From the NCBI RefSeq assembly GCF_001422045.1, contig NZ_LMLW01000001.1, positions 8,972 through 72,971 on the forward strand: a stretch of 64,000 nucleotides of DNA, read 5' to 3'. A model generated the notes under the pieces. It worked only from the letters and a program-made list of their open reading frames with translations. It was not told the DNA's origin and searched no databases. The position numbers and the translations under genes were made by a program. The stretch comes from Sphingomonas sp. Leaf242. GTDB taxonomy: Bacteria > Pseudomonadota > Alphaproteobacteria > Sphingomonadales > Sphingomonadaceae. This document shows, in pieces, positions 17,561 through 26,741 of the stretch (position 1 is its first letter; each line of letters begins with the position of its first letter).

Positions 17561-19099
17561 GACATGATTCTCGGTGTCGAGGGTCACGAACTCGGCACCG
17601 GGGATTGCCGCCGCTAGAGCACCGCCGACCGCCAGCGGGATCTGACGGTCGCCGCGGCCGTGCATCACCAGCGTCGGCGTGGTCACGCCGGCCAGCCGGT
17701 GGCGTACATCGATATCGGCGAACACGTTGGCGAAGCGTACCGCGTTCTCGGCGCTGACCGCCTCGCGCTGAAACGCGTCGAACCAGTCGAGTTCCTCGGC
17801 GGAGGCGCCCGGCATGAACTGCCACGTTACGAGCTTGCGGTACGCGGGATCGGATCGCCCCCAGCCTTGACGGACGAGCGTCAGGATCGCCTCGCGTTCC
17901 TTGTGGACATCGGGCGTGCCGATCACGCGCCAGCCGGCCGCAAAACCACCCCACAGGATCAGGTGACTGACGCGTTCCGGGTGCCGCGCGGCATATTCGA
18001 TCGCGACCGAACAGCCTTGCGAGATGCCGAGCAGCGGGAAACGGTCGATCCCGGCCGCGTCGACGACCGTCTCCAGATCGTGCACCAACGTATCGAAGTC
18101 GATCAGGGCGACCTCCCGGTCCGACATGCCGTTGCCGCGCCCGTCGTAGCGGAGGAAGCGGTGGTCCTGCGCCAAATCATGGAACAGCGGCGCCCACACC
18201 GGGGCATCCCAGTCGAGCTCGAGATGGTTGAGCCAATTTGCGACCTTGACGAGCGGTGGGCCGTCGCCGACCGAGGCAAAGGCGATCCGCACGCCGTCAT
18301 CGGTTGTCGCGAAGCTGATCTTCTGGCGGTGCAGCGTCATCCGATCAGTTCCTGCACCGAGCGCTGGAGCCGATACATCTGCGGGAGCCGGTGCCCGCGA
18401 GGGCGCAGGTTCGAATGGCATTGCCGGTGATCTAGGCAACCCTGCCTCACGCAGCCCGGCGGAGAAGTCTCGCTCGACTCGCTTGGCATCTGCAAGCCGG
18501 CCCAGTTCGCGCAAGGTCCTTTGCAACCGTGCCACGGCCTCGTGATTGAACGGATCGGCGTCGCACCATTCGCGGCACCACGGGAGCCGGTCCTCGTGAG
18601 AGAGCGGCATCTCGCCGACAAGCCGTTGCAGCAGCGTGCGTCGCAACCGTGCGGTCGCCTCGCGTTCCGCCACCAGCCAAGCCTGGAAGGCTGCGTTGTC
18701 GGGCAGATCGATCCCGGCGAGCAACGGTTGGCGCAACGCGGTAAGACACGCGACGATTTCCTCGACCGACGCGTCGGGACCGATCTGGCGGGCGGCATGA
18801 AGGTCGATCGTCACTTCGCCTGCATCGAACGCGACGGTCTCGCGGTCCGCGATGACGCGCGGGCGATCGGTATCGATCAGCGCGCGGATCTTGCTGAGCG
18901 ACCAGCGCAGCGCGCCGCGCGGATCGTCGGGACCATCGCCCCAGAACAGATCGATCAGATGCTCGCGGCGCTGTGGGCGGGTGGCGAGAACGAGATAGGC
19001 GAGGAGCGCGCGCGTCTTGCGCGAGGGGGGCAGCGGTACCGCATTGGTCGATTGGAAAACCGACAGGATGCCGAGTGTCGTTATAGCGAGATAACTCAT
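17474..19099 (-). CDS. SARP/BTAD transcriptional activator fused to alpha/beta hydrolase (paralogue 1)
   Basis: The product is 541 aa from the ATG at 19099. Residues 4-95 form an OmpR-type winged helix as in SARP regulators (SRKTRALLAYLVLATRPQRR, then GALRWSLSKIRALI). Residues ~100-240 are the helical bacterial transcriptional activation domain. Residues ~265-541 are an alpha/beta hydrolase with nucleophile elbow LLGISQGCS, Asp in MHGRGD and His in DTENHVLL, so the triad is complete. The hydrolase may act as a ligand sensor or a true enzyme. A close paralogue lies at 22228-23886 on the other strand. The gene overlaps the GMC gene end. Confidence 0.87.
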   Translation of the reverse strand: MSYLAITTLGILSVFQSTNAVPLPPSRKTRALLAYLVLATRPQRREHLIDLFWGDGPDDPRGALRWSLSKIRALIDTDRPRVIADRETVAFDAGEVTIDLHAARQIGPDASVEEIVACLTALRQPLLAGIDLPDNAAFQAWLVAEREATARLRRTLLQRLVGEMPLSHEDRLPWCREWCDADPFNHEAVARLQRTLRELGRLADAKRVERDFSAGLREAGLPRSPAMPFEPAPSRAPAPADVSAPALGAGTDRMTLHRQKISFATTDDGVRIAFASVGDGPPLVKVANWLNHLELDWDAPVWAPLFHDLAQDHRFLRYDGRGNGMSDREVALIDFDTLVHDLETVVDAAGIDRFPLLGISQGCSVAIEYAARHPERVSHLILWGGFAAGWRVIGTPDVHKEREAILTLVRQGWGRSDPAYRKLVTWQFMPGASAEELDWFDAFQREAVSAENAVRFANVFADIDVRHRLAGVTTPTLVMHGRGDRQIPLAVGGALAAAIPGAEFVTLDTENHVLLGREPAAAAFVAHIRQFLAEERRSIGG

Positions 19100-19184
19100 G
19101 AGACGGGTGGGCCGATGTGAAGTGCCGCGAGCATGGGGGCCGTACGCTTGGAGGGCGTCGGGTCCCAGCCGGGGCATGGTTCAT

Positions 19185-19223
19185 CACAAAGGCGGGGATC
19201 CGAACTGGATGCCCGCCTTTGTG
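19185..19223. repeat. REP-like inverted repeat, copy 1
   Basis: Arms CACAAAGGCGGG (19185-19196) and CCCGCCTTTGTG (19212-19223) flank a 15-base loop. A related element with the same GGCGGG/CCCGCC core occurs at 56917-56959, so this is probably a dispersed chromosomal repeat. It lies between two minus-strand genes and could also act as a transcript end. Confidence 0.6.
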
Positions 19224-19297
19224 GGAAAGCAGGGGGGGGCGAGCGCCCGATTTCTGGGGCGCGCGCGTGTTTGCAGAGATTGGCGAAGGGTTGGCGA

Positions 19298-20911
19298 TCA
19301 ATAAGCGAGGGCTTCGATCGACCCGCGCCGGAACATGCCGCCAGGGTCGAGGTCCACGGCGTCGGGCTTGCTCGGTTGCAGAAGCGCGATGCTTGCCGCG
19401 TCGCCGTTGCGGCACGCATCGTCGAGCGGGGTGTTGCCCCAGCGGTCGGCCACGTCCGTCGCCGCGCCGAGCGGCAGGAGATACCGGAGCACGTCCGCGC
19501 GGCCTTCGCTGGCCGCCAAATGAAGCGCCGTCCGGCCGTCATAGTCGGCAAGGTTCACGTCGATCGAGCGCGCCACCAGGCGGCGCAATTCGGTCAGGTC
19601 GCCCTTCGCTGCGGCGGCGCAAAAATAGGTCGCCTGATCGACCGCGGCTTCGGCAGACCTGCGACGCGGGTTGGTCTGTTCCGCCGTGGCGACCAAGCCG
19701 TCGAACGCGAACCGCTTGACGAGCCGGCGGGCAAATTCGACGCCGCGCACCGAGTTGCCCAGCGCGTCTAGGCGCGGGCTCCAGACCGCGATCCCGCAGA
19801 CGCCCGGAATGGTGATGAACAGCGCCCCCGATACGCCCGATTTTGCGGGCAACCCAACGGTGAACGCAAACTCGCCGGAGAAATCATACAGACCGCACGA
19901 CGCCATCAGCGGCAGGCAGTTTTTGGTGGTGTCGCTGGTGAAGACGCGCTCGTTGCTGAGTGGGCATACACCGCCGTTTGCGAACGTCGCCGCGATCGTC
20001 GCCATGCCGGGCGCATCGACGGTGATCGAACAGCATTGGAAATACAGGTCGAGCGTCGCCTTCAGGTCGGTGCCCTCGGGGAATGCGCCGTTCTCGCGCA
20101 TGAAATAGGCGAGCGCGAAATTGCGATCGGCGGTGTCGCGCTCGGACAGGAAGACCGCGTTGTCGAAACCGACCGCCCCCTTGCCGGCGAGCGCACCCCA
20201 GGTCTGCATCACGGTGTCGAACCGGTCCGCGGCGGACTGTTCCGGCGCGATCAAAGAGGCGCACATGATCGCGCCTGCGTTGATCATCGGATTGTGCGGC
20301 AGGCCTGCGCCGTTCAGCGTGATTGCGTTGAACGAATGCCCGGATGGCTCGCGACCGACATGACGATGGACCGCATCGACGCCAAGCCGGTCGAGCGCTA
20401 TCGCGTAGTTGACCGGCTTGCAGGTGGATTGCACGCAGTAGCGCGTCGCGGTGTCGCCGATCGCGAAGCGTTGCCCGTCGATCGTGCACACCGCCACCGC
20501 AAAGCCGTCGGGGTCGGCGCGCGCGAGTTGCGGGATGTAGGCGGCGACATCGCCGTCGCGGCAATCGCGCACCGTGTCGAACATCCGGGCGATCTCCGCG
20601 CAGAACGCAGTGAAGTCGGGGATCACCAGATTGCCGGTTAGCGCACGGCTGAGCAATGTCCGGTTCGCACCGGCCAGCGCGGGCGCGATCGCCTCGAACG
20701 GGATGTCGACCGCCTGCGCATAGCCCTGCATCAGTGCGTCGAGCTCGCGCAGGCGGGGATCGTCGATCGCCAGGCCATTGTCGCGCAGAACCCGCTCGAT
20801 CGCGGTCCGCGAACGCTCGCCCCCGCCATCGGTGAGCCCTTCGTAGAGTTTCCGCGCCGCGTCGTCTTCACCGGGGCGAACCGCCGTCATCCCCGTTGCC
20901 GTCGTCTTCAC
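19298..20911 (-). CDS. glsA: Glutaminase A with C-terminal ankyrin repeats
   Basis: The product is 537 aa from a GTG at 20911 that overlaps the cupin stop as GTGA; an ATG at 20890 gives 530 aa. The serine-dependent glutaminase domain spans ~95-395, with the catalytic segment YCVQSTCKPVNYAIALD (Ser and Lys of the S-x-x-K motif), PHNPMINAGA and a C-terminal SGALFITIPGVCGIAVWSP. It converts glutamine to glutamate and ammonia. Residues ~420-520 contain ankyrin repeats (DYDGRTALHLAASEG, DRWGNTPLDDA), the layout of animal kidney-type and some bacterial long glutaminases. It is in an operon with the upstream bicupin and DoxX-like genes. Confidence 0.9.
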   Translation of the reverse strand: MKTTATGMTAVRPGEDDAARKLYEGLTDGGGERSRTAIERVLRDNGLAIDDPRLRELDALMQGYAQAVDIPFEAIAPALAGANRTLLSRALTGNLVIPDFTAFCAEIARMFDTVRDCRDGDVAAYIPQLARADPDGFAVAVCTIDGQRFAIGDTATRYCVQSTCKPVNYAIALDRLGVDAVHRHVGREPSGHSFNAITLNGAGLPHNPMINAGAIMCASLIAPEQSAADRFDTVMQTWGALAGKGAVGFDNAVFLSERDTADRNFALAYFMRENGAFPEGTDLKATLDLYFQCCSITVDAPGMATIAATFANGGVCPLSNERVFTSDTTKNCLPLMASCGLYDFSGEFAFTVGLPAKSGVSGALFITIPGVCGIAVWSPRLDALGNSVRGVEFARRLVKRFAFDGLVATAEQTNPRRRSAEAAVDQATYFCAAAAKGDLTELRRLVARSIDVNLADYDGRTALHLAASEGRADVLRYLLPLGAATDVADRWGNTPLDDACRNGDAASIALLQPSKPDAVDLDPGGMFRRGSIEALAY

Positions 20912-21564
20912 GACGCGCTGCCGGTGGCGGCAAGCGGCCATTGTCTTGCGCCGCCGCCGAATACGGCAAGCGATTGGTTGCGCGGCGCATGGTCATCGCG
21001 CAGCGGCTCAGCTTTGCCGAAGCCTGGGTATTGCGGCAGGGCGATGGCAGCCTCGTCGGGCGACAGGATGGTCATGCCATGCTCGTTGGCCAGCGCGACC
21101 GCGTGATCCGGATCCTCGGTCTGATAGGTCGCGGCGGTATTCGGGGGCAGCGTCATGCTTACCGCGACGGTGCTCATCCGACGGAAATACTCGTCGAGCT
21201 GGACGGAATCTTCGCCCACCGCCTGCACGATCACCAGGGCCCGAAACTGTGCCGAGCGGATGTAGAAGGCGTGCGGCTGGCCACGCGGGACGAACGCCAT
21301 CTCCCCCGGATGAAGTAGCATGACCGTATCGCCGCAATACATCTCTAGGGCGCCGTCCAGAACGTAGACGATCTCGTTTTCCCAGAGGTGGATATGCGGG
21401 GGCGGCTCGTTACCGGGTTTGCCGCGATATTCCATCAGCGCAAAGCCGCCTTCGGTTTCGGCGCCGGTGGTCAGGAAGCTCATCAGGCTGCCCATATAGA
21501 AGCGCGTCGTGTCGAGCGTCGCCGCGCGGGTGAACGGGGCGGGCGTGAGTGTTGAAATGGTCAT
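20908..21564 (-). CDS. Bicupin, quercetin-dioxygenase-like
   Basis: The product is 218 aa from the ATG at 21564 (AAGGAC 6 nt upstream). The N-terminal cupin has the metal-binding motif PPHIHLWENEIVYVLDGALE, with two His and a Glu, and then GEMAFVPRGQPHAFY, with a third His. The C-terminal half is a shorter, less conserved cupin or linker. Quercetin 2,3-dioxygenases and related dioxygenases or isomerases have this layout; the real substrate is unknown. It is translationally coupled to the glutaminase gene. Confidence 0.8.
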   Translation of the reverse strand: MTISTLTPAPFTRAATLDTTRFYMGSLMSFLTTGAETEGGFALMEYRGKPGNEPPPHIHLWENEIVYVLDGALEMYCGDTVMLLHPGEMAFVPRGQPHAFYIRSAQFRALVIVQAVGEDSVQLDEYFRRMSTVAVSMTLPPNTAATYQTEDPDHAVALANEHGMTILSPDEAAIALPQYPGFGKAEPLRDDHAPRNQSLAVFGGGARQWPLAATGSAS

Positions 21565-21623
21565 GTCGGGTCCTTGGCCGGCACCCGAAGTGACGGCGTA
21601 TAAAGTGAAAAGGGCGTGGCGGG

Positions 21624-22043
21624 TCAGGCGCGAAAGGGCAGCAGCGCGCGCAACCGCGGATCGCGCAGGTACAGTCCGCCCCACGCCATGACGCCAAGCG
21701 TCAGACAGACTATCTGCGGTGGCGAGCCGATCTCGTTCAGGCGGAGATGCAAGCAGATTGCGCCGCCCAGAAACCCGGTGAGCAGGATCGCGCCCAGCAC
21801 CGCGGTGCGCGGGGCCGCGTACAGGACGACGCAGGTCATCGTAATCGTTCCGACCACCGGCGACAACGCGAAGGGAAAGCCGCTCGCCTCGACCTCGGCA
21901 CGGAGAACCGGCAACGAGACCAGCTGGGCGACCGCATCGGCGAACAGCAGCATGATCACAATCACGCTGAGGACATGCCCGATACGGATCGCGGCAGACG
22001 GCGAAGCGATGTCCTTTGCGGGGAAGTTGCGATCCGATCGCAC
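21624..22043 (-). CDS. DoxX-like small membrane protein
   Basis: The product is about 139 aa from a GTG at 22043 (the frame is open further upstream without a good start). There are four hydrophobic helices; the motif RTAVLGAILLTGFLGGAI and the ending LYLRDPRLRALL are characteristic of the DoxX-like (DoxX_2) family. Function is unknown; relatives are inner-membrane proteins often near cupins or regulators. It lies 59 bases upstream of the bicupin start on the same strand. Confidence 0.78.
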   Translation of the reverse strand: MRSDRNFPAKDIASPSAAIRIGHVLSVIVIMLLFADAVAQLVSLPVLRAEVEASGFPFALSPVVGTITMTCVVLYAAPRTAVLGAILLTGFLGGAICLHLRLNEIGSPPQIVCLTLGVMAWGGLYLRDPRLRALLPFRA

Positions 22044-22227
22044 GGCAACGCCGCCCAGGTCGAGCCAGAACGTCACAGCAACGCTGCGGGCAAGCGGGCC
22101 AGCATCGGCGCTTCGAGAAGATACGAGGTTTTCATGAGGATGGTCCAGTCGATCGGGTGCGACGTCGTGTCGCGCTTTGCCGACGTTGCACTCGACCCCC
22201 GTCGTGGGGACCAGCGATTGAGCGCGC

Positions 22228-23886
22228 GTGGACATTGCCGCTGGCGGCGTGGTAACTGCTTTTTCACGTCGAGAGGCCGTATCGATCGATCATTTGCCAA
22301 ATCTGGTCGTCAACTTACTGGGTTCTCTGGCGATAACGTCAGAATCGGTAGCCGTTGATCTCCCGGCCTCGCGCAAGACTCGGGCGCTGATCGCGTATCT
22401 TCTCATGGCGGACCGCCCGCAGCGCCGCGAACACTTGTGCGATCTGTTGTGGGACGAGGGTCCCGACGATCCCCGCGGCGCGCTACGCTGGTCGCTGAGC
22501 AAGCTGCGACCAGTCATGGATCGGGATCGCCGACGGCTGATCGCCGACCGCGAGACGGTCGTGATCGACCGCGAGGGGATCGTCGTCGATATCCATGACG
22601 CGCAACGGGCGCTCGATACGAAGCCATCCGTGGCAGCCGATCTGCTGGCAGCGTTGGTTGCTCTTCGCGAGCCGTTGCTGGCGGGGCTCGATATGCCGCG
22701 ACACGAAAGGTTTGCGATCTGGCTTGCCGCCGAACGCGCCGCCGCCGAGCGGCTGCGTCGATCGCTGTTGCACCGCCTCGTCGTGTCGATCGCGTTGTCG
22801 CCGGAAGATCGGCTTCCCTGGGCGCGCGAGTGGCTCGACGCGGATCCGTTCAACACCGATGCGGCGGTGCATCTGCAGGAGACGCTGCGACAGCTCGGGC
22901 GGCAGGACGATGCGAAGGTCGCCAAGCGTAGTTTCGCGGATGCGGTGAGCGAGGCGGGCCTGCCGCCACCGCCGGTGACGCAGGAAGCGGCGCGCGAACT
23001 GGCGATCCCGGTTCTGCCCGCACACGACATGCTGCAGCGGCAGAAGATTCAGTTCTGCAAGGCGGCGGACGGCGTTCGGCTGGCCTATGCCTGCGTCGGG
23101 GAGGGGCTGCCGCTCGTCAAGGCAGCGAACTGGCTCAACCACCTCGAGCTCGACTGGGATGCGCCGATCTGGGCCCCGCTGTTCCAGGAGCTGGCGCGCG
23201 ATCACATGTTCGTACGCTATGACGCGCGGGGCAACGGCATGTCGGAAGCGTGTGTCGCGGATATCAACTTCGACGCGTTCGTCAGCGATCTGGAGGCGGT
23301 GGTCGATGCCGCCGGGATCGATCGCTTCCCGTTATTGGGCCTGTCGCAGGGTTGCGCGGTCGCGATCGCTTACGCGGTGCGCCATCCCGAACGAGTGAGT
23401 CACCTGATTCTGTGGGGCGGGTATGCCGCCGGGTGGCGGATCAATGCCACACCCGACGTGATCGAAGAACGCGAGGCGATCATCACGCTCGTCCGGCAGG
23501 GTTGGGGGCGTACCGATGCCGCCTACCGCCAGGTCGTGACCGCGACCTTCATGCCGAGCGCGACCGCGGAGGAACTCGACTGGTTCAACATCTTCCAGCG
23601 CCAGACCGTCCACGCCGAGAACGCCGCCCGCTATCTCGAAGTGTTCGCCGATATCGACGTCCGCGCGATCCTGAAGGACGTGCAGGCCCCAACGCTTGTG
23701 ATGCACGCGCGCGGCGATCGTCGTATCCCGCTGGCGACCGGGGGCGAGCTCGCCGCCGAGATACCGGGTGCCGAGTTCGTCACGCTCGACAGCGACAACC
23801 ATCTCCTGCTCGGGCGCGAGCCCGCGTCGCTCGCGTTCGTGGCGCATGTTCGGCATTTCCTGTCGGTGCCACTGCGGGTCGGCTAG
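22228..23886 (+). CDS. SARP/BTAD transcriptional activator fused to alpha/beta hydrolase (paralogue 2)
   Basis: The product is up to 552 aa from GTG 22228; a TTG at 22294 would match the shorter N-terminus of the paralogue. The same three parts appear: winged helix (SRKTRALIAYLLMADRPQRR, GALRWSLSKLRPVM), activation domain (~115-265), and hydrolase with nucleophile motif LLGLSQGCA, Asp in MHARGD and His in DSDNHLLL. Identity with the 17474-19099 protein is high along the whole length. It is divergent from the DoxX-bicupin-glutaminase operon and probably regulates it; the shared upstream region is 22044-22227. Confidence 0.87.
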   Translation: MDIAAGGVVTAFSRREAVSIDHLPNLVVNLLGSLAITSESVAVDLPASRKTRALIAYLLMADRPQRREHLCDLLWDEGPDDPRGALRWSLSKLRPVMDRDRRRLIADRETVVIDREGIVVDIHDAQRALDTKPSVAADLLAALVALREPLLAGLDMPRHERFAIWLAAERAAAERLRRSLLHRLVVSIALSPEDRLPWAREWLDADPFNTDAAVHLQETLRQLGRQDDAKVAKRSFADAVSEAGLPPPPVTQEAARELAIPVLPAHDMLQRQKIQFCKAADGVRLAYACVGEGLPLVKAANWLNHLELDWDAPIWAPLFQELARDHMFVRYDARGNGMSEACVADINFDAFVSDLEAVVDAAGIDRFPLLGLSQGCAVAIAYAVRHPERVSHLILWGGYAAGWRINATPDVIEEREAIITLVRQGWGRTDAAYRQVVTATFMPSATAEELDWFNIFQRQTVHAENAARYLEVFADIDVRAILKDVQAPTLVMHARGDRRIPLATGGELAAEIPGAEFVTLDSDNHLLLGREPASLAFVAHVRHFLSVPLRVG

Positions 23887-24047
23887 GCAAATGCGCTCGG
23901 GCGCGTCTGCGGACTGCTCACGACCATGTGGGCGGATCGCTCGTAAACGGGACCAACGACCGCCAGTAGGCACAGCGTCGTACTGAAGGCGGTCGCGGCA
24001 GTGACGATCATTGCCTGGGCAACGCTCATTTTCGAGGGGAGGGGCAT
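23883..24047 (-). CDS. Possible small membrane protein
   Basis: A 54-aa frame (from the ATG at 24047; ATG 24065 is also in frame) with one strong hydrophobic segment, MIVTAATAFSTTLCLLAVVG. A GGAAA stretch precedes the start. Its stop overlaps the end of the convergent SARP-hydrolase gene by 4 bases. Nothing identifies a family, so it may be chance. Confidence 0.35.
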   Translation of the reverse strand: MPLPSKMSVAQAMIVTAATAFSTTLCLLAVVGPVYERSAHMVVSSPQTRPSAFA

Positions 24048-24065
24048 AGCTGTCTTTCCGATCAT

Positions 24066-24536
24066 GGTAGGAACGCCGGTGCGGCTTTCCTAACGGACTC
24101 TAGGCCGGGGATTTCCGGCATCCCTCCAATGCGGCGCTGCCGTCGACACGTACGTTGATCGGCGCGTGGAAACGGACCGTCCCAGCGTGGTATTGCGCGG
24201 TGCTGAAAGGAGCTGCGGGGAAAATGTGCGCGGCTCCATTAATGCGCTGATGCGTTGTCGGTGAGTTTGCAAAACCACCAGACTATCAGGCAGTCTCTAA
24301 TTTTGATGTAAACTGGGACTCGTTCGGCTGAGTGCAAATACATTTTAGGTATAGCCAACTACTTCACAAGCAGGTGCATCGAGTTCGTCGACCTAGAAAT
24401 GTTGCGCTATCTCGATTTATATCGGACGGGCGGACTTGATGGCGGAGTGTCCTGTTCGAAACCTGCTAGTGGTCTTGATGAAGCTAAATGTAGCGGATGT
24501 TCAGGCTGGGACGTGAACTGACGAGCAAGAGGCAAG
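24066..24536. other. AT-richer intergenic stretch
   Basis: About 470 bases without a supported gene. Base composition is lower in G+C than the neighbouring genes, as expected for non-coding or recently acquired DNA. I see no clear regulatory site apart from the ribosome-binding site of the following pseudogene. Confidence 0.45.
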
Positions 24537-24994
24537 ATGTTCGAAATCCGCAAAGATGATTTATCCGGCGATCAAACCCGTTCCCTGTTGGCGCTGCATC
24601 TTGCTGGAATGCATGACACCTCGCCCCCGGACAATGTTTTTGCTCTCGATCTTACAGGCTTGCAGGCTCCGGAAATCACAGTGTGGACGGCGTGCGTGAC
24701 GGCCAGGTTGCCAGTGTTGGCGCGATCAAGATGCTGGCCGGCGATGGCGCTGAGGTGAAGTCGATGCGAACTCACCCTGAGTTCCTGCGTCAGGGGGCAG
24801 CAGCGGCCCTGCTGGATACGATTATAGGTGTTGCGTGAAGCCGGGGCGTAAAACGGTTGAGCCTCGAAACCGGTAGCGGTGCTGCGTTCGAGCCAGCCCT
24901 CGCACTCTACCGCCGTCGAGGTTTCACGAGCGGAGCGGCGTTTGGACAATATAGAGCTACCGCGTTCAACCAGTTTCTACATCTGGATTTGTAG
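24537..24994 (+). pseudogene. GNAT N-acetyltransferase, frameshifted
   Basis: An ATG with AGAGG upstream opens MFEIRKDDLSGDQTRSLLAL. After about 50 codons the frame shifts (near 24690) to DGQVASVGAIKMLAGD and MRTHPEFLRQGAAAALLD, which is the acetyl-CoA-binding region of GNAT enzymes. A second shift near 24838 leads to KRLSLETGSGAAFEPALALY, YRRRGFTSGAAFG and FNQFLHLDL, then TAG at 24992-24994. The three parts join into one full-length acetyltransferase of about 150 aa, so two single-base lesions inactivated a once complete gene. Confidence 0.85.
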
Positions 24995-25304
24995 TCCCAC
25001 GCTCTGAATCCTGAGGTACCGCGATCGCGCCAGGGCGGCCTCTGCTAATGTCCATGCCGGTTCGCTTGACCTCAATCCTGTATCCGTCCGGCAAGTGCTC
25101 GCTCTTGGGCATCGCAGTTGCCTCCATGAAGTAGCCCGGAGCGTGTAGCGTCCCGCCACTCGGCAGGGCTGCTTGCAAATAACCGGCCGCGCCGCACAGC
25201 TTCAAAAAATAGCGGGGATCGCTGATGGAACGAGCGAGGCGTTCAAGAGAATAGCTTGACTTGGGAAACACCCAGCGGGCGACTTCGGCGTTGGCCGTGA
25301 TCAT
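24966..25304 (-). CDS. Hypothetical protein, second gene of a two-gene operon
   Basis: The product is 112 aa. No signal peptide, membrane helix or known motif is visible; the C-terminal third is polar and probably disordered. Its ATG overlaps the stop of the upstream membrane protein (4-nt overlap), so the two are translated together. The 3' end overlaps the end of the convergent acetyltransferase pseudogene by 29 bases. Confidence 0.5.
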   Translation of the reverse strand: MITANAEVARWVFPKSSYSLERLARSISDPRYFLKLCGAAGYLQAALPSGGTLHAPGYFMEATAMPKSEHLPDGYRIEVKRTGMDISRGRPGAIAVPQDSERGTTNPDVETG

Positions 25305-25993
25305 CGCGCGTGTCCTTCGTTGAGCAGGCTGTCGATCTGCGTCGACAGGGCAGTATTATCATTGCCGGATGCTTCACGCTCGTGGTTCATCGATACCTCG
25401 TTGCCTGTCGCCTGTATCGCCGAAGTGTCCGGCGCGCGCGGCTCGGCAGCGCGCATGCGTGCATCACGCTCGGGGACCAGCGCATTCTGCCAGGTAATAA
25501 CTGCACCGCCCGCGGCGATCCCCGCTGCCAGCAACAACGCAGCTACCATCAGACCCGCCCGCCCATCGGCAGGTCCGCTCGATGTCCAAGGCGTGGGCGG
25601 GACGCCATGGTCATTGATACCGCGCTCGCCCGGTCGCAGCCCCAACGCCGCTGTCGCAATTCCCGCAAGCGTTAGCGTTCCCCAGACAATCGCATCGGCA
25701 TCATGGCCTAACCAGCGCGCGACTGCGGTCAGCACAAGCGCGACCACGCCAGTGGCGACCGTCGGCACCCACCAGCCGCTCTGCCCGCTGTCATGAACGC
25801 GGCGCACCGTTTCGGTCCCGATCTTCGCTGCGAATAAGCCTAGCGCGGCGAACACGCTCATCAGCACGACGCCTTCCACCCGAGCTAGCGTTTCGACGCT
25901 CAGCCAACCAAGCCCCAGCATCAGCGTCAGCCAAGCGAGCCACCGCAGCGGCGCCGTTCGTGCACGATATGAGAAGAACCGGACCAGAATCAC
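25301..25993 (-). CDS. DUF805-like inner-membrane protein
   Basis: The product is 230 aa with about five hydrophobic helices: around residues 16-32, 40-55, 72-95, 102-122 and 145-165. The motif SGQSGWWVPTVATG and the ending of the core, GLRPGERGINDHGVPP, resemble DUF805 proteins, which end with a G-x-x-G-x-N-xx-G signature. The C-terminal ~65 residues are cytoplasmic and charged. Function is unknown. It heads a two-gene operon. Confidence 0.6.
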   Translation of the reverse strand: MILVRFFSYRARTAPLRWLAWLTLMLGLGWLSVETLARVEGVVLMSVFAALGLFAAKIGTETVRRVHDSGQSGWWVPTVATGVVALVLTAVARWLGHDADAIVWGTLTLAGIATAALGLRPGERGINDHGVPPTPWTSSGPADGRAGLMVAALLLAAGIAAGGAVITWQNALVPERDARMRAAEPRAPDTSAIQATGNEVSMNHEREASGNDNTALSTQIDSLLNEGHAR

Positions 25994-26299
25994 TGTACGC
26001 TCCCGTTGTCATGGTCGTCAGGCAGTTCTACACTCCTGACCGCAATGAGACAGTGTCGGCTTACAGGCAGCGTGCCGCAGTGCGAACCCGCTCTACGGTC
26101 CGTACGCTTACGATGCAGACTTTGACTGAGCTGCAGAGTGATCGCGTGCAAAACGCTTTATTTTTTCCATTCGTGTTGCCGCCCAAAGCGCTGACAGAGC
26201 ATCGCGGGTTTGCGCGATGACTCGCCGGGTGATCGATAGGGCAAAGCGCGGTCCGCTGTTCCCCGGCCTTATCTCCAGCAACATTATCAATGATTAGGT
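25994..26299. other. Intergenic region
   Basis: Roughly 300 bases upstream of the membrane-protein operon and of the dehydrogenase remnant. No gene is recognisable. Confidence 0.45.
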
Positions 26300-26580
26300 C
26301 CAAAAGGGTATTTGGTGAATGTCGCGCGTGGATACCTCATAAATGAAGATGCTTTGATTGCTGCACTAGAAACAGGTCATCTTGGCGGGGCTGCTCTCGA
26401 CGTTTTTGCGACGAGCCCGCGGACGCAGGCCGCTGGAAGTACGTACCCAATGTCCTTTTGACGCCTCATATCACAGGCAAAACAGCGGAGGCCATTGCCA
26501 AAATGGGCCGACAACTCCGCGTTAACCTCGATACATTCTTTGCCAGCTCAGATTCCCTAGGTTCGGTGAGAACGGAATAA
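26300..26580 (+). pseudogene. Remnant of D-isomer-specific 2-hydroxyacid dehydrogenase
   Basis: The sequence begins abruptly with PKGYLVNVARGYLINEDALI and ETGHLGGAALDVF, the catalytic C-terminal part of the NAD-binding domain of D-2-hydroxyacid dehydrogenases. A frameshift near 26407 is followed by DAGRWKYVPNVLLTPHITGK (the catalytic His segment) and the terminal helix, ending at TAA 26580. The first ~230 residues of the enzyme are gone, so it is a 3' relic. Confidence 0.8.
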
Positions 26581-26741
26581 TCGGCCTAATCTTTGTAGAA
26601 TGCGTCAAAAGGGTAGCACTTCCGCCGGCAAGCGACATCAGGGAGGGGTGATCCTCAATTGTCGTTTTATGATCGAATTTCGGGAAGGGGGCGGCTTGTT
26701 TGCTGCGACGGCGCAAAGGATCAATGATGCCCTATACCAAG

